Both the position numbers and the translations under genes were made by a program. From positions 57,702,237 to 57,766,236 of the forward strand of contig NC_088302.1 of NCBI RefSeq assembly GCF_032854445.1: DNA of 64,000 nucleotides. Reading direction: 5' to 3'. Positions within the stretch are counted from its first letter, which is position 1. Every line of letters begins with the position of its first letter. The notes beneath the pieces are model-generated. The model worked only from the letters and a program-made list of their open reading frames with translations. It ran no database searches and had not been told where the DNA came from. The DNA comes from Liolophura sinensis (lineage: Eukaryota; Mollusca; Polyplacophora; Chitonida; Chitonidae). Below, piece by piece: positions 33,930 to 45,317 of this stretch.

Positions 33930-35492
33930 GTTCTCCGATGTAATGAGGTGTGTTAGTACTGGTGGTTTGATAATGTTCTCCAATGTGATGAGGTGTATTA
34001 GTACTAGTGATGAGGTCTGTTAGTACTGGTGATGAGGTGTGTTAGTACTGGTGGTTTGATAATGTTCTCCAATGTGATGAGGTGTATTAATACTAGTGAT
34101 GAGGTCTGTTGGTACTGGTGATGAGGTGTATTAGTACTGGTGGTTTGATAATGTTCTCCAATGTGATGATGTGTATTAGTACTAGTGATGAGGTCTGTTA
34201 GTACTGGTGATGAGGTGTGTTAGTACTGGTGGTTTGATAATGTTCTCCAATGTGACGAGGTGTATTAGTACTAGTGATGAGGTCTGTTGGTACTGGTGAT
34301 GAGGTGTGTTAGTACTGGTGGTTTGATAATGTTCTCCAATGTGACGAGGTGTATTAATACTAGTGATGAGGTCTGTTGGTACTGGTGATGAGGTGTGTTA
34401 GTACTGGTGGTTTGATAATGTTCTCCAATGTGATGAGGTGTATTAGTACTAGTGATGAGGTGTGTTTGTACTGGTGATGAGGTGTATTAGTACTGGTGGC
34501 TTGATAATGTTCTCCAATGTGATGATGTGTATTAGTACTAGTGATGAGGTCTGTTAGTACTGGTGATGAGGTGTGTTAGTACTGGTGGTTTGATAATGTT
34601 CTCCAATGTGATGAGGTGTATTAGTACTAGTGATGAGGTCTGTTGGTACTGGTGATGAGGTGTGTTAGTACTGGTGGTTTGATAATATTCTCCAATGTGA
34701 TGAGGTGTGTTTGTACTGGTGATGAAGTGTGTTAGTACTGGTGATGAGGTGTATTAGTACTGGTGGTTTGATAATGTTCTCCAATGTGATGAGGTGTGTT
34801 AGTACTGGTGATGAGGTGTACTAGTACTGGTGATGAGGTGTGTTAGTACTGGTGATGAGGTGTGTTTGTACTGGTGATGAAGTGTGTTAGTACTGGTGAT
34901 GAGGTGTGTTAGTACTGGTGATGAGGTGTGTTTGTACTGGTGATGAAGTGTGTTAGTACTGGTGATGAGGTGTGTTAGTACTGGTGATGAGGTGTGTCTG
35001 TACTGGTGATGAAGTGTGTTAGTACTGGTCATGAGGTGTGTTAGTACTGGTGATGAAGTGTGTTAGTACTGGTCATGAGGTGTGTTAGTACTGGTGATGA
35101 GGTGTGTTAGTACTGGTGATGAAGTGTGTTAGTACTGGTGATGAAGTGTGCTAGTACTGGTCATGAGGTGTGTTAGTACTGGTGATGAAGTGTGTTAGTA
35201 CTGGTCATGAGGTGTGTTAGTACTGGTGATGAAGTGTGTTAGTACTGGTGATGAAGTGTGTTAGTACTGGTCATGAGGTGTGTTAGTAATGGTGATGAAG
35301 TGTGTTAGTACTGGTCATGAGGTGTGTTAGTACTGGTGATGAGGTGTGTTAGTACTGGTGATGAAGTGTGTTAGTACTGGTGATGAAGTGTGTTAGTACT
35401 GGTGATGAAGTGAGTTAGTACTGGTCATGAGGTGTGTTAGTACTGGTCATGAAGTGTGTTAGTACTGGTCATGAGGTGTGTTAGTACTGGTG
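33930..35492. repeat. 22-bp array with an 88-90-bp higher-order part, in the last Shroom intron
   Basis: The basic unit is TGATGAGGTGTGTTAGTACT plus GG. On the left (to ~34790) four units form a higher-order repeat marked by TGGTTTGATAATGTTCTCC about every 90 bases. On the right only simple 22-mers remain, with TGATGAAG and TCATGAGG variants. It fills most of the 1.9-kb intron 33894-35813. Confidence 0.94.
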
Positions 35493-35813
35493 GTTTGATA
35501 ACAGTCTCGAGCATTTATGTACATATCAAGCACTAATGCTTCTTCTTTAGCTTGTAAAAAATGGAGACCTGATAAAATATTGTAGATCTCAATGCTAAAA
35601 GTAGACTACTAGACCGGCACAGTGTAGAATCATGATTTCTTGTCCAGGATTTGATGCAAAACCCATAGATTAAAACCATACACTGACAACTACAAGGGAG
35701 AAAATTTTACCTTCTTTTTAACTTCTTAAGAATGCTAAATGAACTACAGAGGCAGCATTTCCCATGCTCTGTGTTCAAAGAGACCAATACTGCCATATCA
35801 TGAAGATCCTTAC

Positions 35814-35987
35814 CCGTTGTTGTTGGTCAGCATCTGGAGCCAAACAGCTCAAAGCATTTTCAGCACGCGCCAGCAATCCCGACAGTTTCAGCAAAAGTCT
35901 GACAATCTTTTCCAGGTCTCCGATGTAGGACTTGTACTTGTCTTTCTCATTCTGACCTTTGCACTTTTCCTCTACTGTCTCCAAGAC
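35814..35987 (-). CDS. shroom: Shroom-family protein, ASD2 exon 2 of 3 (Rho-kinase-binding core)
   Basis: A 174-bp exon of 58 codons, phase 0 on both sides. The acceptor is TTCATTTCTCAG and the donor is CGG then GTAAGG. It holds the most recognisable part of the ASD2 domain: KDKYKSYIGDLEKIV followed by LLLKLSGLLARAENAL. Vertebrate Shrooms have a closely similar segment, as best I recall, with the pattern Y-(I/V)-G-D-L-(D/E)-K and then L-S-x-x-L-A-R-x-E-N-A-L. The match is clear by eye across the exon and is the strongest single piece of evidence for the family. The exon ends in DADQQQR, a loop that varies between family members. Confidence 0.93.
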
Positions 35988-36091
35988 CTGAGAAATGAAC
36001 AAGCCATATACTTAATGTCTTAGATTGATTGAGCATTAATTTTCCACACGATAGCAGCCAGTTTATTGAATGGGAGAAGCCACAAAGTTAT

Positions 36092-36800
36092 GGTCATGAA
36101 ACACAAGAGGACATGAACTGTGTATAAATTTATAGTTTTCTTTTTGTGTCCAGCATTGCGTACATGTAAAATTCTATTGGTCATTAGACACAACAGGACA
36201 CAAACTGCGTCTGAAGTTCTCAGGTCATTAGGTACAACAGGACACAAACTGTGTCTCAAGCTTTCTGGTCATTAGGTACAACAGGACACAAACTGCATCT
36301 GAAGTTGTCAGGTCATTAGGCACAACAGGACACAAACTGTGTCTCAAGCTTTCTGGTCATTAGGTACAACAGGACACAAACTGTGTCTCAAGCTTTCTGG
36401 TCATTAGGTACAACAGGACACAAACTGCACCTGAATTTCTCTGGTCATTAGGCACAACAGGACACAAACTGTGTCTGATGTCTGTTTATTAGGCACAACA
36501 GGACACAAACTGTTTCTGAAGTCTGTTTATTAGGCACAACAGAACACAAACTGTGTCTGAAGCTTTCTGGTCATTAGGTACAACAGGACACAAACTGCGT
36601 CTGAAGCTTTCTGGTCACTAGGTACAACAGAACACAAACTGTGTCTGAAGCTGTCTTCTCACTAGGCACATCAGGACACAAACTGTGTCTGAAGCTGTCT
36701 CCTCAAGAGGCACATCAGGACATGAACTGTGTCTGAAGCTGTCTGGTCATGAGGTACAACAGGACACAAACTGTGTCTGAAGCTGTCTGGTCATCAGACA
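36092..36800. repeat. 44-bp tandem array in a Shroom intron
   Basis: About 16 copies of GGTCATTAGGTACAACAGGA then CACAAACTGTGTCTGAAGC. It fills most of the 857-bp intron 35988-36844 and ends about 45 bases from the donor of the exon at 36845-36946. Confidence 0.92.
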
Positions 36801-36844
36801 TAATGGAAAGTCCCACCATCCTTTCTCATTACTTTCACACTTAC

Positions 36845-36946
36845 CTGTTTGCCCAATGCATTATTGCCATCAATATCCTGTTGCACGTCATCCCTGGCTT
36901 CCTGTAGAACTTTAAGTTTTTGGTTGATCCGGGTCATCAGTTCCTC
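36845..36946 (-). CDS. shroom: Shroom-family protein, ASD2 exon 1 of 3
   Basis: A 102-bp exon of 34 complete codons, phase 0 at both ends. The acceptor is TTTTGTGTTCCAG and the donor is a near-consensus CAG then GTAAGTG. It encodes EELMTRINQKLKVLQEARDD followed by a Gln/Asp/Asn-rich stretch ending in GKQ. This is the first helical segment of the Shroom ASD2 domain, with coiled-coil spacing of Leu, Ile and Val. In characterised Shroom proteins ASD2 forms an antiparallel coiled-coil dimer that recruits Rho kinase and so activates non-muscle myosin II at apical junctions. The exon is very short and was found from splice sites and homology of the joined product. Confidence 0.88.
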
Positions 36947-37058
36947 CTGGAACACAAAATACACAGTTTACACTCACACGTAACAGACACCACAAAAACG
37001 AATTTTCTGATGTCTTTCTTTCTTTCTTTGGTGGGTAATCATTAGGTTTTACTGCGTT

Positions 37059-37312
37059 CAATACTGTTCACTGCTACACTGCTCAATAATTGTTCACTTC
37101 CACTCTGTTCAATAACTGTTCACTTCTCCACTGCTCAATAACTGTTCACGTCTACTCTGCTCAATAACTGTTCACTTCCACTCTGCTCAATAACTGTTCA
37201 CTTCCACTCTGCTCAATAATTGTTCATTTGCACTCTGGCCATCAACTGTTCATTTCCACGGTGCTCAATAACTGTTCACTTCAACTCTGCTCAACAACTG
37301 TTCACTTTCACA
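37059..37312. repeat. 26-bp tandem array in a Shroom intron
   Basis: About ten copies of CAATAACTGTTCACTTCCAC then TCTGCT. A (TTTC)n run (TCTTTCTTTCTTTC) lies just to its left at about 37014-37029. Confidence 0.9.
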
Positions 37313-38095
37313 GAGCATAATAATCAAGGAGAATTTAGTATTCCATGTCCCATTGAGCAAAGTCACAGCTTCAACATTATCCTTACAGTGTTCATGTGTG
37401 GTCAGGTTATGAATTGGCTGCTAAACAAGGGAAGATAACTCCTCTTACCAGAACAAACAAGAACTCAGGCCAGCTGTGAACAATGAGCAGAGGAGAAATG
37501 AAACCTGCTGTATAATATACATGTAGCTGGGTGGTGTAAAACACTGCCCGACCCAGGGGCCATAAACCAGAGCCACAAATCTCCAGCCCCAGGCAGCTGT
37601 TAGCCAAATTAACACTTCTATCCTTGGTGAACATGTGTGCACCCATCATATCTGGTAACCCATTCTGTCTAAGTGGCACTCACTCACTTGTATGGCAGAT
37701 ACAAGGAGAATTTGTATCTCTTTAGATCAGTGTACTTATTTTTTCCAGCTGTTACTTAATAATTTAAAACAAAAAACACCCAGTTTTAGATTTAATCAAT
37801 GGCATAAAATAGATACACTTTAAAACAGGACTGAAAACTGTATTCTCTGTTTTGTATAATGAAAGGATTTCCCAGCATTCACATTCTATGTGTCGTCACA
37901 AGTTGTCTCAAACTATGCCAAAATACAAATACAAGGAAAGTGAGACATTGCAGCAAGCTGGTACATGTATATCTGTGGATAATTTTACGAAAGAGAATTA
38001 GACACACTTTATAGTAGTGCTTCATCAAACTGGCTGTATGTGTGGGAGGCCATCATTGTACCTGGCTAACCTCCTGCCCACAAACTTGGACAGCT
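37313..38095. other. intronic unique sequence
   Basis: Part of the intron 36947-40292. I see nothing recognisable in it. Confidence 0.4.
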
Positions 38096-38282
38096 CAGTA
38101 TAAATATCTGGACTGGTCAGCCTAAATATCTGGTCAGCCAAAATACCTGGTCAGCCAAAATATCTGGACTGGTCAGCCTAAATATCTGGACCGGTCAGCC
38201 AAAATATCTGGACGGGTCAGCCTAAATATCTGGACGGGTCAGCTTACATATCTGAGCTGGTCAGTTCAAATTTCTGAACGTG
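38096..38282. repeat. ~21-bp tandem array in a Shroom intron
   Basis: About eight copies of GGTCAGCCTAAATATCTGGA, with a shorter TGGTCAGCCAAAATACC form. Confidence 0.85.
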
Positions 38283-38490
38283 TCAATGGCTGGAGTGTAG
38301 TACATTCTGGTTTGATACTAATGGTCAGTTCAGAATGAAAACTGCACTATGAACCCACGCTAGCTTTAGTCCTTCGTACACAAATATCTGCCTGCAATAT
38401 TATCTTAACATAAAGGACAACAGCGTAAAAACTTACAAACTGCACTTCTCAGCCATACCAATAGCCAATATAAATCAAGATATTCTCAGC

Positions 38491-38935
38491 AAATGATAAT
38501 TACATTAAATCACTAAAATGAAGTACATGTGTATGTCAGACAAAAGACCATTAAAATGATAATTACATTACATCACTGACATGAAGTACATGTGTATGTC
38601 AGACAAAAGACCATTAAAATGATAATTACATTAAATCACTAAAATGAAGTACATGTGTATGTCAGACAAAAGGCCATTAAAATGATAATTACATTACATC
38701 ACTAACATGAAGTACATGTGTATGTCAGACAAAAGACCATTAAAATGATAATTACATTAAATCACTAAAATGAAGTACATGTGTATGTCAGACAAAAGAC
38801 CATTAAAATGATAATTACATTAAATCACTAAAATGAAATACATGTGTATGTCAGACAAAAAGCCCTTAAAATGATAATTACATTACATCACTAACATGAA
38901 GTACATGTGTATGTCAGACAAAAGACCATTAAAAA
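38491..38935. repeat. 63-bp tandem array in a Shroom intron
   Basis: Seven copies of AATGATAATTACATTAAATC then ACTAAAATGAAGTACATGTG and TATGTCAGACAAAAGACC. AAATCACTAAAATG and CATCACTAACATG types alternate in part. Confidence 0.94.
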
Positions 38936-39124
38936 CTGTCATGGAAATCAGTTTCAATACTTTATTATTTCTTAATCTGGGTCAAATGCATTTGAAGCAT
39001 TCAGTTCTGTGAGGATCTTGAGTAGGTTGTTTTCACTCACATTCCACATTCAAATCGCCGCATTAGAATACACAAATACTCGTACTAATAATACGAAATA
39101 CTAATACACGGTACATGACCTGAT

Positions 39125-40292
39125 GCTGTAGTCACATGTACTAAATAACTTCCCTACCTTCTTCTACTGAATGCTTACCTTATGTTATAGTCAAGCGTAC
39201 TAAATAACTTGGTTTCCCTACCTTTTTCTGATCAGTGCTAACCTGATGCTATAGGCACATGTACCAAATAACTTGGTTTCTCTACTTTTTCTACTGAATG
39301 CTAACCTTATACTACAGTCAAGTGTACCAAATAACTTGGTTTCTCTGGCTTTTTCTACTGAATACTAATCTTATACTACAGTCAAGTGTACCAAATAGCT
39401 TGGTTTCTCTACCTTTTTCTACTGAATGCTAACCTTATGCTATAGTCAAGTGTGCCAAATAACTTGGTTTCTCTACCTTTTTCTACTGAATACTAATCTT
39501 ATACTACAGTCAAGTGTACCAAATAACTTGGTTTCTCTACCTTTTTCTACTGAATGCTTACCTTATGTTATAGTCAAGTGTACCAAATAACTTGGTTTCT
39601 CTACCTTTTTCTACTGAATGCTAACCTTATACTACAGTCAAGTGTACCAAATAACTTGGTTTCTCTACCTTTTTCTACTGAATGCTAACCTTATACTACA
39701 GTCAAGTGTACCAAATAACTTGGTTTCTCTACCTTTTTCTACTGAATACTTACCTTATGCTATAGTCAAGTGTACCAAATAACTTGGTTTCTCTACCTTT
39801 TTCTACTGAATGCTTACCTTATGCTATAGTCAAGTGTACCAAATAACTTGGTTTCTCTACCTTTTTCTACTGAAAGCTAACCTTATGCTATAGTCAAGTG
39901 TACCAAATAGCTTGGTTTCTCTACCTTTTTCTACTGAATACTAATCTTATACTACAGTCAAGTGTACCAAATAACTTGGTTTCTCTACCTTTTTCTACTG
40001 AAAGCTAACCTTATGCTATAGTCAAGTGTACCAAATAGCTTGGTTTCTCTACCTTTTTCTACTGAATACTAATCTTATACTACAGTCAAGTGTACCAAAT
40101 AACTTGGTTTCTCTACCTTTTTCTACTGAAAGCTAACCTTATGCTATAGTCAAGTGTACCAAATAACTTGGTTTCTCTGCCTTTTTCTACTGAAAGCTAA
40201 ACTTATGCTATGGTCAAGTGTACCAAATAACTTGGTTTCTCTGCCTTTTTCTACTGAATGTATAGTCACCAATACCAAGGGTAATTCCCTAC
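39125..40292. repeat. 64-bp tandem array made of copies of an exon-intron junction
   Basis: About 18 copies of TGGTTTCTCTACCTTTTTCT then ACTGAATGCTAACCTTATAC and CAAGTGTACCAAATAACT. On the transcribed strand each unit holds AGCATTCAGTAGAAAAAG then GTAGAG. This matches the end of the neighbouring Shroom exon (AGCATTGAGCAGAAAAAG, then donor GTAGGG). The array runs straight up to the exon edge, with the first partial unit overlapping the true junction. Confidence 0.95.
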
Positions 40293-40428
40293 CTTTTTCT
40301 GCTCAATGCTGTCCTCGTCTTCCCCCAGTGTGAGCTGCTCAGAATCGGTTTCCCTCATGCGCTCTATCAGCTTAGCTTTAGCAGAGGAGATCCAGTACGG
40401 AGAGTTAGCGGGCAATGGAGACTCACTC
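40293..40428 (-). CDS. shroom: Shroom-family protein, exon leading into ASD2
   Basis: A 136-bp exon. The acceptor is TTTCCTGCATAG and the donor is GTAGGGAATT. One base completes the Lys codon left by the previous exon, and 45 whole codons follow, so the intron after it is phase 0. The peptide includes SPYWISSAKAKLIERMRE and then the acidic segment LTLGEDEDSIEQKK, which resembles the approach to the ASD2 helix in other Shroom proteins. It is too short to appear as an ATG-initiated reading frame. It is placed by splice signals, by phase and by its fit between the neighbouring exons. Its last ~18 bases and its donor are duplicated many times in the array immediately downstream (39125-40292). Confidence 0.85.
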
Positions 40429-40560
40429 CTATGCAGGAAAAAACAACAACAATCAGATTAAATATAGCCGAGACTTGCTCAGCAATGGACCACTGTGTTA
40501 AATGACACAGCTTTAGTGATGAAGCTTCCATATTACGGTAACTCAGAAATGTGAAAGCAT

Positions 40561-40880
40561 TCTGTGTGATACAATAGCCAAGGGTTTTGCCTGCTGTGTG
40601 ATACAATAGCCAAGGGTTTTGTCTGCTGTGTGATACAATAGCCAAGGGGTTTATCTGCTGTGTGATACAATAGCCAAGGGGTTTATCTGCTGTGTGATAC
40701 AATAGCCAAGGATTTGTCTGCTGTGTGATACAATAGCCAAGGGTTTTGTCTGCTGTGTGATACAATAGCCAAGGGTTTTGCCTGCTGTGTGATACAATAG
40801 CCAAGGGTTTTATCTGCTGTGTGATAAAATAGTCAAGAGTTTGTCTGCTGTGTGAAACAATAGCCCAGGTTTTATCTGCT
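40561..40880. repeat. 32-bp tandem array in a Shroom intron
   Basis: Ten copies of TGTGTGATACAATAGCCAAG then GGTTTTGCCTGC, starting about 130 bases upstream (in transcription terms) of the acceptor of the exon at 40293-40428. Confidence 0.93.
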
Positions 40881-41800
40881 GCATAAAATCTTCTAAAACT
40901 TGTGTCATATAATGGTTATCAAACAGAAAAAGTAACAAAAGTGGTGTACCCAGGAATCTTGCAAAATCTTCCATCCCATTTATACCAACCCAGAAACCTA
41001 AATCATCATCCAAGTCAGGAATCTGGAATAATTCCAGGGTACATCATGCAAAAAAGTCGTTTGCTTTTTTTACATATTCAACTCACCCCATGGCTATTTT
41101 GTGCCAATCCTAGGTACACACCTACAAGACCAGGCACCTTGTACCACAAAGTGCATGCATGAATACATGTACACTAACTTTGGGGTAAAGTACCAGACAC
41201 AAGCCTAGGCCTCAAAACAGAAAGTCACCTGGTACACTCTGATAGCCTATCTATGGACTTTTTGATTTTCATCTACAACCATCACTGGGGTGAAGACTAC
41301 CTAGTGAGTGCTTCAGAGATCAAACACAGCAGTGGCCAGTATGTGGGTAGGAGACTCTGTCAACATTGCAGCTGTTCTCTGAATGACAGTAAGCTTAGGC
41401 AGGTCAAACAGGGGAATTACCATCCTTGATGGATATGACCTTTGAATTCTTCTCTCAAAACTTGAGTAGAAAGATGTCAGCTTCCCAAACTTAGAGAAAA
41501 GTCTGGTTCCTGTGGGTATCAGAGAGATCTACCCTATTTCTTCTAAAATTTGGTATGTTCATTCTAGCTGGAATATTGAGTTTCTTTTTTCTCACATGAT
41601 TAGACCATCTAATAAACAACATAATCATATCTTTACTTTTCCAAGAGGCTTGTAGAGAAATATAATATTCTACTCTCTACACTATTAATAACTGCCTCAA
41701 ATTTTAGAAGAACTAGGGTACACAAAATACCAGGTCTACCTAATCCTGGATCATCTAATCCTCAAAATAAATTGTTAGATGGCAGACAGCCAAAGGCTAC
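40881..41800. other. intronic unique sequence
   Basis: Part of the intron 40429-43730. No additional exon recognised. Confidence 0.4.
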
Positions 41801-43410
41801 CCACATACACACATGTACTGCTGTACTACTAACAGGCCCCCACATACATACATGTACTGCTGTACTACTAACAGGTCCCCACATACATACATGTACTGCA
41901 GTACTACTAACAGGCCCCCACATACATACATGTACTGCTGTACTACTAACAGGCCCCCACATACATACATGTACTGCTGTACTACTAACAGGCCCCCACA
42001 TACACACATGTACTGCTTTACTACTAACAGGCCCCCACATACACGCATGTACTGCTGTACTACTAACAGGCCCCCACATACATACATGTACTGCTGTACT
42101 ATTAACAGGCCCCCACATACACACATGTACTGCTTTACTACTAACAGGCCCCCACATACACACATGTACTGCTGTACTACTAACAGGCCCCCACATACAT
42201 ACATGTACTGCTGTACTACTAACAGGTCCCCACATACATACATGTACTGCTGTACTACTAACAGGCCCCCACATACACACATGTACTGCTATACTACTAA
42301 CAGGTCCCCACATACACACATGTACTGCTGTACTTCTAACAGGCCTCCACATACATACATGTACTGCTGTACTACTAACAGGCCCCCACATACACACATG
42401 TACTGCTTTACTACTAACAGGCCCCCACATACACGCATGTACTGCTGTACTACTAACAGGTCCCCACATACATACATGTACTGCTGTACTACTAACAGGT
42501 CCCCACATACACACATGTACTGCTTTACTACTAACAGGCCCCCACATACATACATGTACTGCTGTACTACTACCAGGTCCCCACATACACACATGTACTG
42601 CTGTACTACTAACAGGCCCCCACATACACACGTACTGCGGTAGTGCTAACAGGCCCCCACATACACACATGTACTGCTGTACTACTAGCAGGCCCCCACA
42701 TACACACATATAAAGTTGTACGACTAACAGCCCCCCACATACACACATGTACTGCTGTACTACAAACAGGCCCCCACATACACACATGTACTGCTGTACT
42801 ACTAACAGGCCCCCACATACACACATGTACTGCTGTACTACTAACAGGCCTCCCATACATGTACTGCTGTACTACTAACAGGCCCCCACATACACACATA
42901 TACTGCTGTACGACTAACAGGCCCACACATACATACATATAAAGTTGTACTACTAACAGGCCCCCACATACACACATGTACTGCTTTACTACTAACAGGT
43001 CCCCACATACACACATGTACTGCTGTACTTCTAACAGGCCTCCACATACATACATGTACTGCTTTACCACTAACAGGCCCCCACATACATGTACTGCTTT
43101 ACTACTAACAGGGCCCCACATACATACATGTACTGCTGTACTACTAACAGGGCCCCACATACATGTACTGCTTTACTACTAACAGGGCCCCACATACATA
43201 CATGTACTGCTGTACTACTAACAGGGCCCCACATACATGTACTGCTTTACTACTAACAGGGCCCCACATACATGTACTGCTGTACTACTAACAGGGCCCC
43301 ACATACATGTACTGCTATACTACTAACAGGGCCCCCATACATGTACTGCTGTACTACTAACAGGGCCCCACATACATGTACTGCTGTACTACTAACAGGC
43401 CCTCACTGCA
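41801..43410. repeat. 39-bp tandem array, shortening to 35 bp, in a Shroom intron
   Basis: About 41 copies of ACATACACACATGTACTGCT then GTACTACTAACAGGCCCCC. After ~43080 most copies lack four bases (unit 35 bp, frame no longer kept). Frames of up to 364 codons on the minus strand and 313 on the plus strand are open through the 39-bp part; they are artefacts of the unit length. Confidence 0.96.
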
Positions 43411-43730
43411 TTGTGAACTTTTTATACACGCTTAAGTGCGACTGGTCAGTTACGTGTGAGTAAACCTTTAATGTCCAACCATTTTCACTGCATGGATGGA
43501 CTGGCTGAATTGTCTCGAAATCTCCTACCCACTACCATTATTTTCAAAACAACACTATTCAAAAACAATGCACCAGATACTGGTTTGAATGTATACATAC
43601 CATTACAAACACCATCTTTAACCCTAATAGAGTAATTATTACAACTAAAACAGCAAAATGTTTGCAGGAACCATGTTGATCCATATATTTATATCTTTTC
43701 ATCAAGAGAAGAAGAGTTGTTGCTACTCAC
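43411..43730. other. intronic unique sequence
   Basis: Short single-copy stretch next to the donor of the large exon. Nothing else recognised. Confidence 0.4.
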
Positions 43731-45212
43731 TTCCTGTCACTCGAGGATTTGTTGGTATCCACTGATCTCGCTGTATTTTTCGGTGACACATCTTTCTTGG
43801 ATGCTGAAGAGGTTGATCTTGGTTGACCTTTATCACTAGGAGAGGTGACTTCAAATAATCCATTCATGTAATCCATGGCACTTCTCATTTCAAATGGTGG
43901 AGAGATGACTTGTGATAGGCTGGAATCATCGATCTGACCAGCCAATAGCTTGGCATGCCGATCACACTCCTCCTCTTCTCGCGACTTTTCCCGCCGATGG
44001 ATGATTGCTAACGTTTCTGGTCGAGCAGCGTTCATTTCCTCTCGTGGACTCGGCTTGGGAGCACTGTTGGTACACGTCCTCAATGGACTGGCAGCAAAAT
44101 TGTCTACCGAGATTCTTTTCACATTTTTACCAATGATAGCACTGTTATTGGTTACAGACACAGGGCTGCTGGTACTATTGACTGATGATGACCCAACTCT
44201 CTTGTCACTTATTGCTGATTCTACGTGACGAGGGTCTTTGCATCGACCTCTGCTATCACTGACTGGGGATTCCACATGACTCTGGTCTTTGTAATATCGA
44301 CCTCTACTATCACTGACTGGGGATTCCACATGACTCTGGGCTTTGTAATATCGACCTCTGCTATCACTGACTGGGGATTCCACATGACTCTGGGCTTTGT
44401 AGTATCGACCTCTGCTATCACTGACTGGGGATTCCACATGACTCTGGTCTTTGTAATATCGACCTCTACTGTCACTGACTGGGGATTCCACACGTTTTGA
44501 ATCGTTGTATTGATATCTGCTATTGTTAACTGGAGATTCCACACGGCTTTGTTCTTTAGGCCGTCGCCCATTATGAGTTGTGGGAGATCCCACCCGATTT
44601 GGCTCTCTGGGAGCAGAGTTTGAGAGGTTTTCACTGGACCTGTTTACAGCTTTGGTTTTAGAGACACTGTCTTGAGTCCCTGCTGGCGATGGTACATTAG
44701 CACTGGTATTCAGCCTTTCAGAACACTTTGAACGTTCAAAATTGGACACTCTCTCCCTGACTGAAGGGGAAGAAGTGTCAACATCTCCATTGGTCAGACT
44801 CTCCCTGGACGTGGTTGCCCGCGAGGAAATGCACGTTACTGTTGTGTTGAAGGACGAGCTGACCTTGACAGAGGCTGCCTGAAAGTTGTCCGATGCCCTT
44901 CTCTGGGGCGTAACACGAGGCAATGTGTTAACAGGTGACACTTCCCCCGAGGCGGGACCTTGGGCATGAAGCCAGCGACTGCTGCGGGCGTCAGGTGGTG
45001 GGGTCCCTGTGGGACTGGACGCCTGATACGGCAAGGACTGGACACTCCTCCATGCCCGCTCTCCCAGCTTCTTTGACTGGCCATGCCCATCCGAGCTGCT
45101 CTCAGAGCCTGTGGGTTCATGAAAGGGACCAGATGAAGACCTCTGATAAGAGCCAAAAGGCCTGGCCCCAGATCTGTTGTTCTTGTGAGACCCATAGGAT
45201 CCCTCTGGATAC
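43731..45212 (-). CDS. shroom: Shroom-family protein, large central exon with 18-residue tandem repeat
   Basis: A 1482-bp exon of about 494 codons. The acceptor is a pyrimidine/TTG-rich tract ending in CAG, and the donor is GTGAGTAGCA. It enters in phase 2 (AG plus G restores Arg) and leaves in phase 2 (AA plus G gives Lys), which matches both neighbouring exons. The product is rich in Ser, Arg, Pro and Asn and is probably disordered, as is usual for the region between the PDZ and ASD2 domains of Shroom proteins. Its middle is a tandem array of an 18-residue unit, VESPVSDSRGRYYKDQSH: four nearly identical copies flanked by degenerate ones. The C-terminal part turns acidic (REKSREEEECDRHAK, then MDYMNGLFEV). 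I could not recognise an ASD1 motif with confidence. In Shroom this region binds actin and links to the C-terminal Rho-kinase-binding domain; that role is family knowledge and is not shown here. Confidence 0.88.
44221..44583 (-). repeat. coding 54-bp tandem repeat inside the Shroom central exon
   Basis: The plus-strand unit starts TGACTGGGGATTCCACATGA and recurs at 44260, 44314, 44368, 44422 and 44476, exactly 54 bases apart. It encodes VESPVSDSRGRYYK followed by DQSH or AQSH. Four copies are nearly identical; at least two on the N-terminal side and one or two on the C-terminal side are degenerate. Being 18 codons long, gain or loss of units keeps the frame. Confidence 0.93.
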
Positions 45213-45317
45213 CTGCAACAACAACAACACCACTCAGGATTACTCTGTGCCACTTAGTACACCAAAGTAGGAGACCAGAGCATTCTAGTCGCTGCTCTGA
45301 TCTTTACACTGGCCACT

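Noticed and set aside
41762-42856. 364-codon minus-strand open frame
   Set aside because: It is the translation of a 39-bp tandem repeat (13-residue period) inside a Shroom intron. Several other frames on both strands are open for the same reason.
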